Source of the DNA: an uncultured bacterium
GTDB taxonomy: Bacteria > Planctomycetota > Uabimicrobiia > Uabimicrobiales > JABWCH01
Direction of reading: 5' to 3'
Assembly: GCA_938003875.1 (NCBI GenBank)
Contig: CALKWO010000359.1
Location: forward strand, 1-30,441
Length of the DNA: 30,441 bases
Shown: positions 8,723-17,428 of the stretch, one piece after another
How positions within the stretch are numbered: position 1 is the first letter of the stretch
How the letters are laid out: the number at the start of each line of letters is the position of its first letter
The notes under the pieces: generated by a model
The model's database searches: none
Told to the model about the DNA's origin: nothing
What the model saw: the letters and a program-made list of their open reading frames with translations, nothing else
Made by a program: the position numbers and the translations under genes

Positions 8723-9695
8723 GCTTCTATTTTGTCTGACTCCTATGCACGTAGGCGAAGAGGGAATGCGGCTAGGGCATGTAGACAATATAATACTCAG
8801 AGAAGCATCCTCTCAAGAACCTGTCATTCCAGGTACTACGATGTTAGGCAACTATAGCCAGTTTGTCTATCTCTGGGCATGTAGTCATAATCCAGACTTT
8901 GTGAAACGGGAGCTAAAAAACATCAAAAACTATGGCACTGAAAAAAATCCCCGCGAGATGACGCTATATCAGCTTTTGTTTGGTTTAGATCGCACTCAGA
9001 AAGAAACTCCAGAATCTCAAATTCATGAAAAAGGAATACGCCTTGATTCTGCCAAAATTTTATGGATACCCTGCATGACACTAAAAGGCCCTAAATTAGT
9101 AGCAAGTAAAGAAAGGTTTGAACGAATATTCTCGATTTCTCTCCCTGATTTTGGAGAAGAAGAGATTCTTACAACACAAGAAAATCTTTTCAATGATAAA
9201 ATACTTCAAGTTGCAAAAACGGATATTTTTTGGCTCAATCTCAAAAACATCAAAGTCACAGCAACGACTTTTCTCAATAATAACACAATTAACAGTATTG
9301 AAACTGCTTTACCCCATGATCTCAAAAATAAAAATAAAAAAATCACAGAAGACATTGTATTTGTAAAAGAAAGCCTTTTCCCCTACATTATATCGAAAAG
9401 CCTGAAAATACGCACTTCGGTCAGCATAGATCGTGTTACCCGTGCAGCGAAAGATAAGGCCCTTTTTACTTACGAACTATTGCCACGGAATACCCTGCTT
9501 TCATTTGGAATTACTGTTTCGAAAACAGTTGCTGAACAATATTCTCCTCCGACCAACGACATACTCAAACAATCAGCTTCCAGTGGTGTATGGGAAATAT
9601 TAGAGAAAGTCAGGCCTTATTTTGAAATGGTAGGCATCGGAGGCATGACCTCCCGTGGTTTTGGTAAGTGCAAAATCCTGGATTTGAAGCAATAA
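8697..9695 (+). CDS. cmr4: Cmr4-like Cas7 backbone subunit (copy 1)
   Basis: 332 residues, with the ATG behind GAGGAGGG inside the end of the previous gene. It begins like Cmr4: FCLTPMHVGEEGMRLGHVDN, then REAS, VIPGTTMLGN, and it ends with GIGGMTSRGFGKCKI, the typical Cmr4 C-terminus. Asp30 in GHVDN is at the place of the catalytic Asp that cuts target RNA in Cmr4. A middle part reading TSVSIDRVTRAAKDKALFTYE matches the Cmr4 segment. A second Cmr4-like gene follows at 12929, and pairs of Cmr4-like genes accompany Csx11-type Cas10. Confidence 0.85.
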   Translation: MTLLERKNKLLFCLTPMHVGEEGMRLGHVDNIILREASSQEPVIPGTTMLGNYSQFVYLWACSHNPDFVKRELKNIKNYGTEKNPREMTLYQLLFGLDRTQKETPESQIHEKGIRLDSAKILWIPCMTLKGPKLVASKERFERIFSISLPDFGEEEILTTQENLFNDKILQVAKTDIFWLNLKNIKVTATTFLNNNTINSIETALPHDLKNKNKKITEDIVFVKESLFPYIISKSLKIRTSVSIDRVTRAAKDKALFTYELLPRNTLLSFGITVSKTVAEQYSPPTNDILKQSASSGVWEILEKVRPYFEMVGIGGMTSRGFGKCKILDLKQ

Positions 9696-9705
9696 GGAGC
9701 ATGGC

Positions 9706-12700
9706 ATGGATGAATTTAAGATAGATAGGGATTTTCTGGAGAGTGAATTATTTCGTGAGGTAGTACTCAAAAGCGAAATAGATGCTTTTTTGCATGATAT
9801 TGACAAAATGAGCGAAGATTTTTTATTGGAAAAAGCTTTCAATAAAAAAAAGGAAAAAGCTTCTACTGAAGAAGAAATATATAAGCATACAGAGCTTTAT
9901 AAAATTCCGACTATATTAAAAAAGATATTTTCTTTTGAACAAGAGGGGCAAAAATGTAATTTTCTTACTGCATTTTTTTCTCAAGATTCTGATATAGAAA
10001 AAATTCCAATTGCATCACAATCTAATAGAGAAAATAGTAAACAGAACGATAAAGAAAAAATTATTTTAGAATTGCCAGATATAACTTTACAAACTTTCAA
10101 AAAAAATACAACAAATATAGAAAAGACACTGCTTCTGAATTACAATTCTTCTTTTTTAGGAGAAACAGCATACAGTCACCATGATTCTTTGGAATCTTCA
10201 GCAAGCTTAATATCATGGCTTATAAATTCAAGATATACAGCATGTGACGGCATAGACACATACTATGATAAAGCAAGCAACGACCAACAAAAAAGGGAGC
10301 ATACTTATATTGCCAATGCTTTTGGATATGAGTTTTTTTGTTTATCACATTTTTTTTCCACTATAGAAGACAAAAGAAAAAAATTTCTTGGCAAATTAGC
10401 AAATTCCTTGAAAGAAAAAAAATGGCACAATATGCGTGAAACTCTTTTTCAGGAGGCAGGACGAGAAAATAGAGATGGCTATTTTAGAATGGCTTTAGGC
10501 GAAACCCGCCGTAGTGCCAACGATGTTGTTCTTTTTGATCACGTTTTTTCTGTGGCTGCTCTTTTAAAGACTATGCTTGTTCGTGTAATATTAGAATCAA
10601 ATCTCTGTCAAAAATATCAGAGAAAATACTATTTGCCTGTGGAAAAAGGAAAAAATCAAGAGGGACTTGTTGCTCATTCTTCATGGGATATTTTTTCGAT
10701 TGCTCTAAATATAACAGATTTTTTATATCGTACGCGAAAAATAGGAGAAATTAAAGGTTTTTATGATAAATGGGAGAATGTTTGCAAGAATTTAAGAGAA
10801 ACATTGGAAAGCAAAATGCCTGTTGCTACAGAACTTTATCGAGACCTACATGGCATTCATTTTTTAATTCCTCGATTTGATATCCCTGGACTTGAGGCAG
10901 AAGCCAAAAAATTAAAGGAAGACTTTTATTCTCTTTTACAAGAAAAGACAATAGAAATAGTAAAACAATCAAACTATTTTTCTTGTAAAACGCAGATTTG
11001 TGAGACAGATGTACCAGATGAAAAGCAAAGCAATCTTTTGCGATTAGGGCCAGCAGTAGAGTGGGCTAAAAAAGCTTTTTTGGTTCCATTCCAATCTGAT
11101 TCTCTTCCTGCATGGATCGAAAAGAATGATTCCAGCCAGATTAGTGAAGAGATATGCTATTGTTGTCATCAAAGGGTACAAAATAGGTATAAATTAGGTT
11201 ATTGTGATATTTGTTATGATCTTCGCCAAAAAAGACTGGAAAACTGGTACCAAAAAGGTCAAAAATATACTATCTGGCTAAATGAATTAAGTGATGGAAA
11301 TTCTCAAGTGGCGTTGATTTCTATTCAATTTGATCTTTCTAGCTGGCTCAATGGGAATGAAATTAAATCTTTTTTTACAGGGAAAGATAAAGTCTTTAAA
11401 TACCCTTCTATGGCACGTATTCGCAGGGTTTGGAGTTGCACACAGATCTTTTTTGAAGAAATCACACAACATCTTCAATCCTCATTATTTTCCTGGCCAA
11501 TAGAAAAAAGAGTAGAAAAAAAAGAAAAGAAAATACCCTTTTACAGAGTGAGTTTTAAAGCAAAAACCAAAGAATCTCTAAAGGGCGATACCATAGGAAA
11601 ATGGAGAAGACAAAAGGGCGATATTGAATTCTATTTTCATTCTGTTGAAAACAAAGAGAAAGAGTATGAATTCATCAGCATTACCAATCTATCCAATCTT
11701 TTTCCTATTGATATTAGCAAAGAGAGCCTGGAAAAAGAATTAAAAAAAATGTCTTATAATGGGCAATTTTCTTTGGAACTAGGGGAAGAAGGGGAAACAA
11801 GAAAAGCTCAAGATGAATTTATCCAACTCTCCGATTTGGTTGTCTCAGAATATATTCCTTTCGTAGATATTGTTACAACACCACAGCTTTTTCAGTTTCT
11901 ATGCCCTGCAGAAAAGGTAGACCAGGTACTCAGGTACATCTACAATAAATATACTCACGAGATGTCCAAAGTTCGAGATCGTTTGCCTTTTCATGCTAAT
12001 GTTGTTTATTTCAAGAACAAGTATCCTTTGTACGTTGTTCTGGAAACAGCTCAGTCTATGCTATCTCAAGAATACCTCCGTTCAGACAAACTAAAGGAAA
12101 GTTGGGAAATATTCGATAAGGAAGAAAAGGAGGAAAAAAAAGTCAAGGATCAACAGGAAAGCAGCGATTTCTATAGTCTCGAACATGGTCAAAAATTTTC
12201 GCGAGGCACTAAAGTTTACATACTAAAGCTGAAATCTCCTCTTGGAACTGAACTGGAATGGAAAGTAGATAGCATGACAGGCGATCCTGATATTCCTGAT
12301 CTGTTTTATCCTAATTTTGAATTTGAGGCGGCAGCCGAACAGGAATCTCAACGAGTGAATCTGACTGAATTTGTACATCCTGATGATAAAAATAGACATT
12401 ACATCAATGTTCAGGAACTCAGGAAAGGCGATAAAATCAAAGTTCGTCCCTCCACCTGGGATGTTGTATTCGTGGATTCCAATGAAAGTAGATTTATGGT
12501 ACAGGGAGAAAAACGCCATCATGCTATGATACAAGAAGGAAGAAAGGCCTATTATCTGGATGACATACAGATATTCCAAAAGGTTTGGGATATATTCAAT
12601 AGTTGCTCAGGCTATTCTCAGACACAATTGGAAAAGCTGCAATCCATACTTTTACAAAAACGGCTGGAATGGAAAGATGAATGGCTAAAACCTAAATCCA

Positions 12701-12909
12701 AAGATACGATTGACTATTTTATTGGCTCTCTCTTACTTCATCCCAACCAGCTTCAGAAATACTTTGGAAAAGATGAAAAAAAACATAAAGATTATGCTCT
12801 TATGCACCATGTATGCTATACAGGCATGATTTTCGATATCATTGCCTACTATTGTAAACTATGTGGAAAAAAGATTGGTGATGAAAATCAAAATTCTTCT
12901 ATAGAATGA
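9706..12909 (+). CDS. csx11: Cas10, Csx11-type large subunit
   Basis: 1067 residues behind AAGGAG. The HD motif is present near the N-terminus (FLHDIDKMSEDF, His30-Asp31) with a downstream NDVVLFDHVFSVAALLK element typical of Cas10, so single-stranded DNA cutting is plausible. A zinc finger lies at about 483-506 (CYCCHQ...YCDICYD). Palm 1 reads QVALISIQFDLSSWLNG. Palm 2 is recognised from the Csx11-style run TTPQLFQFLCPAEKVDQVL and VRDRLPFHANVVYFKNKYPL. The position where canonical Cas10 has GGDD reads VDIVTTPQ, so the cyclase motif appears lost. The C-terminal part (RKAYYLDDI...) also fits Csx11. This subunit would scaffold the Cmr complex; production of cyclic oligoadenylate is doubtful. 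Confidence 0.85.
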   Translation: MDEFKIDRDFLESELFREVVLKSEIDAFLHDIDKMSEDFLLEKAFNKKKEKASTEEEIYKHTELYKIPTILKKIFSFEQEGQKCNFLTAFFSQDSDIEKIPIASQSNRENSKQNDKEKIILELPDITLQTFKKNTTNIEKTLLLNYNSSFLGETAYSHHDSLESSASLISWLINSRYTACDGIDTYYDKASNDQQKREHTYIANAFGYEFFCLSHFFSTIEDKRKKFLGKLANSLKEKKWHNMRETLFQEAGRENRDGYFRMALGETRRSANDVVLFDHVFSVAALLKTMLVRVILESNLCQKYQRKYYLPVEKGKNQEGLVAHSSWDIFSIALNITDFLYRTRKIGEIKGFYDKWENVCKNLRETLESKMPVATELYRDLHGIHFLIPRFDIPGLEAEAKKLKEDFYSLLQEKTIEIVKQSNYFSCKTQICETDVPDEKQSNLLRLGPAVEWAKKAFLVPFQSDSLPAWIEKNDSSQISEEICYCCHQRVQNRYKLGYCDICYDLRQKRLENWYQKGQKYTIWLNELSDGNSQVALISIQFDLSSWLNGNEIKSFFTGKDKVFKYPSMARIRRVWSCTQIFFEEITQHLQSSLFSWPIEKRVEKKEKKIPFYRVSFKAKTKESLKGDTIGKWRRQKGDIEFYFHSVENKEKEYEFISITNLSNLFPIDISKESLEKELKKMSYNGQFSLELGEEGETRKAQDEFIQLSDLVVSEYIPFVDIVTTPQLFQFLCPAEKVDQVLRYIYNKYTHEMSKVRDRLPFHANVVYFKNKYPLYVVLETAQSMLSQEYLRSDKLKESWEIFDKEEKEEKKVKDQQESSDFYSLEHGQKFSRGTKVYILKLKSPLGTELEWKVDSMTGDPDIPDLFYPNFEFEAAAEQESQRVNLTEFVHPDDKNRHYINVQELRKGDKIKVRPSTWDVVFVDSNESRFMVQGEKRHHAMIQEGRKAYYLDDIQIFQKVWDIFNSCSGYSQTQLEKLQSILLQKRLEWKDEWLKPKSKDTIDYFIGSLLLHPNQLQKYFGKDEKKHKDYALMHHVCYTGMIFDIIAYYCKLCGKKIGDENQNSSIE

Positions 12910-12928
12910 AAATAAAGGAGTTTGGATT

Positions 12929-14038
12929 ATGTCAATAATAAGCAAGCAGTATTATATGATTACGATAGACCCACTTCATATTGGTTCGGGAGGTATCAGC
13001 CTGGGGAAAGTGGACAATCCTATCACTCTGGATACAGCAACCCATTTGCCCAAAATACCTGGCACAGGAATCTCAGGAGCGGTGAAATATTTCACGGATT
13101 TGGAGCTATTAAACCTTGCAAAAAATGACCTAGAGCTTTTAGGACGAAAAAAAGCTAAAGAGGAAGGCTTCTATTGCGCCTCTACCAGAGGCAAGTGTGG
13201 GAACGATTGTCTTATCTGCTATACTTTCGGCTATACTAATGCTAATGACGCTGAGGGCAAAAGCTCCAAAGGAGTATTGGCATTTTGCGATGCTCATCTC
13301 TTGCTCTTTCCTATGTTCTCCGCTATGTATGGCAGGATATGGGTAACATCAGATTCGATCTTCAACAAAAATTTTAATAATACACTGGCACTTTCTGGTT
13401 TTAAAGCCAAAACCAATCTGCAAAATTCTATCCAGGGCCATATTGAAGTAGGAGGGATTCTATTCAAAGTCGAAGCAGAAGATAAAAAATTGCCTGAGTC
13501 TGCCGAATGGAACAATTTTGCGGCGAAAAAAGAGATGGCTGAAATAGTAAAAAAAGTGATTATCGTTTCCGAAGAGCAGTTTGCTTTTTTAGTCCAGAAA
13601 AATCTGGAACAACGCACATGCGTTGCTATAGATCCAGAAACTGGAGCCGCCAAGCCACAGGCACTCTTTACTTTTGAAGCAGTGCCAGAGAAAGCTGTTT
13701 TCACCTTCCAGGTCAACATGAATGAATATAAAAAAGACAAATCTCCTTTTACAAAGTATAAAGAAATTCTTGAGAAATATCAGAAAGCTTCTATAAGCCA
13801 GGGAGAAGAAAAAAAGAAAAATTTACTAGAAGAAATCAGAGAAAGATGTAAAAAAGAGATCAAAAAAGGGCAAGGACAACACTCTACAATACCAGAAGAG
13901 CCAGCGAAAAATGAGCCTGTCTTTTCACCCCTTGATTTAATCCAACTTGGATTTCAGGGGATCAAAGAGTTTGGTATGGGCGGGATGAATACTCGTGGAT
14001 TTGGACGATTGGAAATTTTAGAAATTTTGAAAAAATAG
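12929..14038 (+). CDS. cmr4: Cmr4-like Cas7 backbone subunit (copy 2)
   Basis: 369 residues behind AAAGGAG. The start ITIDPLHIGSGGISLGKVDN followed by KIPGTGISGAVKYF is the Cmr4 pattern. Asp29 in GKVDN is the candidate RNA-cleaving residue. A cysteine insert (CASTRGKCGNDCLICYTFG) and FCDAHLLLFPMFS are further Cmr4 marks, and the protein ends GMGGMNTRGFGRLEIL. A Lys/Glu-rich helical stretch (about 270-330) is inserted before the end. Two different Cmr4-like subunits in one operon suggest a hetero-backbone. Both keep the Asp, so RNA cutting at several sites is expected. Confidence 0.88.
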   Translation: MSIISKQYYMITIDPLHIGSGGISLGKVDNPITLDTATHLPKIPGTGISGAVKYFTDLELLNLAKNDLELLGRKKAKEEGFYCASTRGKCGNDCLICYTFGYTNANDAEGKSSKGVLAFCDAHLLLFPMFSAMYGRIWVTSDSIFNKNFNNTLALSGFKAKTNLQNSIQGHIEVGGILFKVEAEDKKLPESAEWNNFAAKKEMAEIVKKVIIVSEEQFAFLVQKNLEQRTCVAIDPETGAAKPQALFTFEAVPEKAVFTFQVNMNEYKKDKSPFTKYKEILEKYQKASISQGEEKKKNLLEEIRERCKKEIKKGQGQHSTIPEEPAKNEPVFSPLDLIQLGFQGIKEFGMGGMNTRGFGRLEILEILKK

Positions 14039-14047
14039 GAGAAAGCT

Positions 14048-14449
14048 ATGCCATTACCTAATAACCTTGATTTTTTTGTAGCTCAGGCAGCGATGGAATT
14101 TGCATCTGGGGATAAAACTAAAAAAGATGAAATAGATAAAATAGAAAACGCTGTTCAAAAGGCTATTTCTATTCTTTCTTCCCAAGGGCTATTTGCCATG
14201 TTTTTATGGTCTTATGCAGGAAAGGCTAAAAAATATGATACGGTTGCAAAAGAGATTCTAAAATCATTTAAAAAAATAAATTTAGTTGAAAGCAGCTTAG
14301 ATCCAAATAGTGCCCAAGCCATTTTAGAAGCTATAAAGAATGAACTAAATGCCAAAAAAAATGACAGCCTATCAGAAATTCGTTTTCTCGAAGATTTAAC
14401 CATGCGTATTCTCATTTATGCTCGACATTATTTGAAATCTTTAGGATAG
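14048..14449 (+). CDS. cmr5: Cmr5 (Cas11), small subunit
   Basis: 133 residues, all-helical in appearance, behind AGGAGA, 9 bp after cmr4. Size, helical content and the central GLFAMFLWSYAGKAK stretch match Cmr5, the small subunit that stacks along the target strand in type III-B complexes. Position between a Cmr4-like and a RAMP gene supports the call. Confidence 0.8.
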   Translation: MPLPNNLDFFVAQAAMEFASGDKTKKDEIDKIENAVQKAISILSSQGLFAMFLWSYAGKAKKYDTVAKEILKSFKKINLVESSLDPNSAQAILEAIKNELNAKKNDSLSEIRFLEDLTMRILIYARHYLKSLG

Positions 14450-14461
14450 AGGAGAAATGCC

Positions 14462-15367
14462 ATGGGATGGCAAAGACAAACACTTTTTTTTGAAGTAAAA
14501 TCGGGTCTGCATATTGGTGCCCAAACTTTGGGCTTTATCAAACGTACCCGATGGTTTATTCCCAGCAAGATATTGTGGGCTATGACAACCAGAGTCATTA
14601 CGGAATTCTTGTTTCCTAATAACTCTTCTCAACATTATGAACTCATAGGCGATGAGGTTGATAAGCAGATCAGATTCACCAATTTTTATCTGTGGACTGA
14701 AAATCATGCTAAAGGGTATACTCCAGAATTTACTGATAAAGGACTATTATGGGGAGGATTAAAACCCTGCGAATTCGCCCAAAATTTCATAGGTACCCAA
14801 ACATCCACTGCCCTTAGCATGGCTTCTACTTCAGCAGAGGAAAATATGCTGCATGAAGTAGAATATATCCTGCCTTTTTCACGATCAAGACAGCAAGTAT
14901 ACCTGGTAGGAGAAATTTTTTACAAAGAAAATTTGGAGATCAAAGGAAAGACTATCTCTAATATTCTGGATACAATATTTCTTGAATCGTATCTTTATCT
15001 AGGCGGAGAATCGGCCTATGGCTATGGAAGAGTCATCTATAACAGCGAACCCCCAGAGACACATAGCCAATGGAAATTTACTGCCATTGCTGCTCTGGAA
15101 GAAAAGGAAAATAAACTTTGTTGTCGTTTCCAAAATGACCAGTATCTTCCCTGTTTTGTGAAAGTATCTCCTTGTAATACCAATACTGAATTTGCTGGAG
15201 ATGTGGAGCTTTTGGTCGCACGAGAGATAGATCAAAAAAGAGGATATGGTCAATCGATTAAATCTCACAACTTCTGCTGGATTCCAGGAACAAAGGTCAC
15301 TTCTAAATCAGAAGAAAAACCTATTTTTTCCATTGAAGAAAAGGGCTTCTGGAATTTAATCGCCTAA
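14462..15367 (+). CDS. RAMP protein, Cas5/Cmr3-like
   Basis: 301 residues behind GAGGAG, last gene of the Cmr operon. The N-terminal segment FFEVKSGLHIGAQTLGFIKR, followed by RTRWFIPSKILWAMTTR, is a RAMP fold start, and YLGGESAYGYGRV is the glycine-rich RAMP loop. No separate Cmr3 is seen in the operon, so this is the best candidate for the Cas5-type subunit that would hold the crRNA 5' tag. A Cmr6 role is the alternative. A strong terminator follows 20 bp after the stop. Confidence 0.65.
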   Translation: MGWQRQTLFFEVKSGLHIGAQTLGFIKRTRWFIPSKILWAMTTRVITEFLFPNNSSQHYELIGDEVDKQIRFTNFYLWTENHAKGYTPEFTDKGLLWGGLKPCEFAQNFIGTQTSTALSMASTSAEENMLHEVEYILPFSRSRQQVYLVGEIFYKENLEIKGKTISNILDTIFLESYLYLGGESAYGYGRVIYNSEPPETHSQWKFTAIAALEEKENKLCCRFQNDQYLPCFVKVSPCNTNTEFAGDVELLVAREIDQKRGYGQSIKSHNFCWIPGTKVTSKSEEKPIFSIEEKGFWNLIA

Positions 15368-15387
15368 ACAAAAATCATAATCATACC

Positions 15388-15430
15388 AAAACGCTTCGCT
15401 AAGATAGTTACTATCTTGCGAAGCGTTTTT
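15388..15430 (+). terminator. Strong intrinsic terminator of the Cmr operon
   Basis: A long stem of about 19 bp (15388-15407 with 15411-15430, one bulged T at 15400) with a 3-nt loop and a T-rich end. It closes the transcript that runs from the sigma-like gene or cmr1 to the last RAMP gene. The stem starts with an A-run on the other side, so it could act weakly leftward too. Confidence 0.9.
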
Positions 15431-15551
15431 TATTTCCCTCCTGAAATTTTTTACATTTTCCCAAAATCAAGGTCAGAAATAGGAAATTTTATCCGTAAGA
15501 GAGGTAGAAAACAAAGGTACGAAAATTACAAACGGGTAAAAGGAGTATTTT

Positions 15552-15824
15552 ATGACAGAATACAAAAATGAGTTCATTTGGGAAAAAATTGTGTCATGTA
15601 TTTATTCTATCTTCTTGCTGGTTTTTATCACAATAGGGATGGGGCTGGGAGAATGGGTTGGCTATAGACTGAATGTATCTAATTTTATGATATGCCCATG
15701 GTTGGGGGGATTTTTAGGATGCACTTTAGCCGACATGCTGACAAGAGTCCGTATTGAAAAGAGAGAGAGCAAGAAAGAAGCATCTGCCAGTGAATCTCAT
15801 GCTACAAACAAAAAGGCTGCTTGA
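15552..15824 (+). CDS. Small two-helix membrane protein
   Basis: 90 residues behind AAAAGGAG. Two hydrophobic segments are clear: IVSCIYSIFLLVFITIGMGL (about 12-31) and the FMICPWLGGFLGCTLADML part (about 44-62), followed by a charged tail (RVRIEKRESKKEASASES). It is probably an inner-membrane protein with a cytoplasmic tail. The family is not recognised. It lies after the Cmr operon terminator and therefore needs its own promoter. Small membrane proteins next to type III operons are sometimes effectors that permeabilise the membrane; here that is only a possibility. Confidence 0.6.
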   Translation: MTEYKNEFIWEKIVSCIYSIFLLVFITIGMGLGEWVGYRLNVSNFMICPWLGGFLGCTLADMLTRVRIEKRESKKEASASESHATNKKAA

Positions 15825-15833
15825 TAAGGCAAA

Positions 15834-15866
15834 TACCTTCCGCAAAGGAAGGTAGAAAAAATTTTT
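15834..15866 (+). terminator. Hairpin before the family A gene
   Basis: TACCTTCC (15834-15841) and GGAAGGTA (15847-15854) form a perfect 8-bp stem with a GCAAA loop. T residues follow only after an A-run (15861-15866), so termination would be weak. It may act as an attenuator ahead of the gene at 15879. Confidence 0.45.
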
Positions 15867-15878
15867 TAGGAGCGAAAA

Positions 15879-16430
15879 ATGAACTTCATACTCATTAAAA
15901 ACAGCATGAAAATTTTTGATTCCCTTTCGATGGGAAGCAATTTTTTGGAATATCTTTCGAAACAAGGGATTAAGGGAAATGCCTGTTTTTCAGGAATTCG
16001 CATCAAGAAAATTAGCCGAGAGGAAGATTATGTAGGCTATACAGCCAAAAGGAATAGATTAACTTTCGATATTCTTTTTACAAAAACGATACTCAAAAAT
16101 ATGAAACCATTCATTTCTCCTTCCTTCGTTAAATTGATGCTGTCCATGGCAGAAAACGATTTTCCTTTAGGGAAAAATTTCCGTCAGCATAAACACATGA
16201 AATCACTCATCATTCCTGAAACAAGAGGGCAAAAAGTACTCGAATTCTGTACCATACAACTGGAGGAATGGAAGCGACAAGCTCATATTTTGATCGAAGT
16301 GGGAGAAAGCTCACAATGGAATTTTCATGGCAATAGCCGTTCTTTTAAGAATGGATTTGCCCAAAAAGCCAGCCAAAGACAAAAATACTATGAGCCAATC
16401 TACAAAGCTGGTTTGGTGTTAGCACAATGA
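15879..16430 (+). CDS. Unknown family A/B protein, copy A
   Basis: 183 residues behind AGGAG. It is a clear paralogue of the protein at 19334-19888: both share DYVGY/DYLGY, then LTFDILFTKT (PFDLLFTRT), KPFISPSFVK (QPYLGSALVK), a Lys/His-rich patch ending IIPETRGQKVL (IIPGTQEKNVL), a W-N-x-H-G motif (QWNFHGNSR / NWNKHGKAM) and RQKYYEPIY (RKNYYKPIC). I do not recognise the family. Conserved His, Lys and Arg residues near the C-terminus suggest nucleic-acid contact. One copy stands with the effector genes and one heads the adaptation operon, so a CRISPR-related role is likely but unproven. Confidence 0.6.
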   Translation: MNFILIKNSMKIFDSLSMGSNFLEYLSKQGIKGNACFSGIRIKKISREEDYVGYTAKRNRLTFDILFTKTILKNMKPFISPSFVKLMLSMAENDFPLGKNFRQHKHMKSLIIPETRGQKVLEFCTIQLEEWKRQAHILIEVGESSQWNFHGNSRSFKNGFAQKASQRQKYYEPIYKAGLVLAQ

Positions 16431-16494
16431 ACCTGGGAAATTAGCATGTTTTAACCTGATAAAACGCCAGAAAATTTTTGGAAAGGATATCCGC

Positions 16495-17055
16495 TTGAGC
16501 ATGTTCGATTGCGATGAAAAATTACTACAATTCATTCCCCATTTTTCGTATATTCTATGTGATTTGATCCAAAAGCCCGAAGACAAGATATATGGCAATC
16601 CTACATTGCAAATTATGCTTCGCCTGTTCAAATTTGTCAGAACTCCTGTCTTTGAAAAGAAGCTCGAATTCATACTATCGGGTTTGGGAAAGGATATTGT
16701 GGATGGCAATCTACTGGACACCATCAAGACTGTCATCACATACATTCTCTCTGTTTCTGACATAGAGCAAAAAAAACTTTCTCAAATCATTTCCCATAAT
16801 CTTTCTTCTCTAGGAGGTGATATTATGATTACTACTGCCGAAAAACTAAGAATCGAAGGACGAAAAGAAGGCAAGATTAAAGGCAAAATCGAGATGTTTT
16901 TAGAGATGAAATTTGGAGAGGAAGGTCTGGCCTGCATGGAAAAAATCAATCTTATAGAGAATATCGCCCATCTGAACCAGATTTTAGAGATTGCCAGGAA
17001 TACCCCTGATCTTAAAGTTTTTCAAGTTGATCTGGAACCCTATACTAAACCCTGA
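16495..17055 (+). pseudogene. Rpn-family nuclease fragment, lacking its N-terminus
   Basis: The reading from TTG 16495 (next ATG 16501) gives 186 residues: MFDCDEKLLQFIPHFSYILC, a helical middle, then RIEGRKEGKIKGKIEMFLEM at the end. This is the C-terminal half of Rpn/PD-(D/E)XK transposase-like proteins, which end in such charged Lys-Glu-Gly helices. The N-terminal nuclease domain with its D...ExQ residues is absent, and the frame upstream stops at 16420. A longer relative lies at 28123-29130. It is probably a decayed gene, although the short product could still be made. Confidence 0.6.
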
Positions 17056-17077
17056 CAATAGAAGGATATATCCCGAT

Positions 17078-17105
17078 AGCAGCCTTGCCTACAAGCAAGG
17101 CTGCT
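17078..17105. terminator. Perfect 11-bp hairpin between convergent gene ends
   Basis: AGCAGCCTTGC (17078-17088) and GCAAGGCTGCT (17095-17105) pair perfectly around a 6-nt loop. It lies between the end of the rightward Rpn fragment and the end of the leftward P63C remnant, a usual place for a shared terminator. Neither side has a long T-tract, so it may be only a structural repeat. Confidence 0.5.
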
Positions 17106-17122
17106 GAGGCTGAAAATATCGC

Positions 17123-17413
17123 TTATGTGTCGTAAACAACGATTTTTCTTCCTTTATGGTGACTATTCAAAGCTGCTACTTCTACCGTTTTAGTCGCCAC
17201 GTTCAATCCCTTATTTCAAAAGGATTCTAGCATTTTCGGTATGCCTTTAGTTGCCACGTTTTGCAATGTTTTACGATCCATATCCAGCAAATCCGCTGTG
17301 CATCTTTCGCTTAGAAAAGCAGTCATTTCAGGATCATCCAGCACATAGCCATCGCAAACAATCCCTGGAATCAATTCTATTTTACCGTAATAAATCGCTT
17401 TTCTTTCTTCCAT
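17123..17413 (-). pseudogene. Broken second copy of the P63C-like gene
   Basis: From ATG 17413 leftward the first 20 residues equal those of the gene at 1-589. After residue 65 (ending IPKMLESF) a TGA at 17216 interrupts the frame. Behind the stop the frame still encodes homologous sequence (NVATKTVEVAALNSHHKGRK, then IVVYD) matching the left copy, until TAA at 17123. It is therefore a decayed gene. An insertion sequence sits in its upstream region. Confidence 0.8.
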
Positions 17414-17428
17414 AGGCTTTCTCCTTAA

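Noticed and set aside
12922..13128. Overlapping frame at the start of the second cmr4-like gene
   Set aside because: Shadow of the gene at 12929, which has the ribosome site and the Cmr4 motifs.
15879..16430. Family A/B as Cas6
   Set aside because: No glycine-rich RAMP loop and too short; kept only as an open question.
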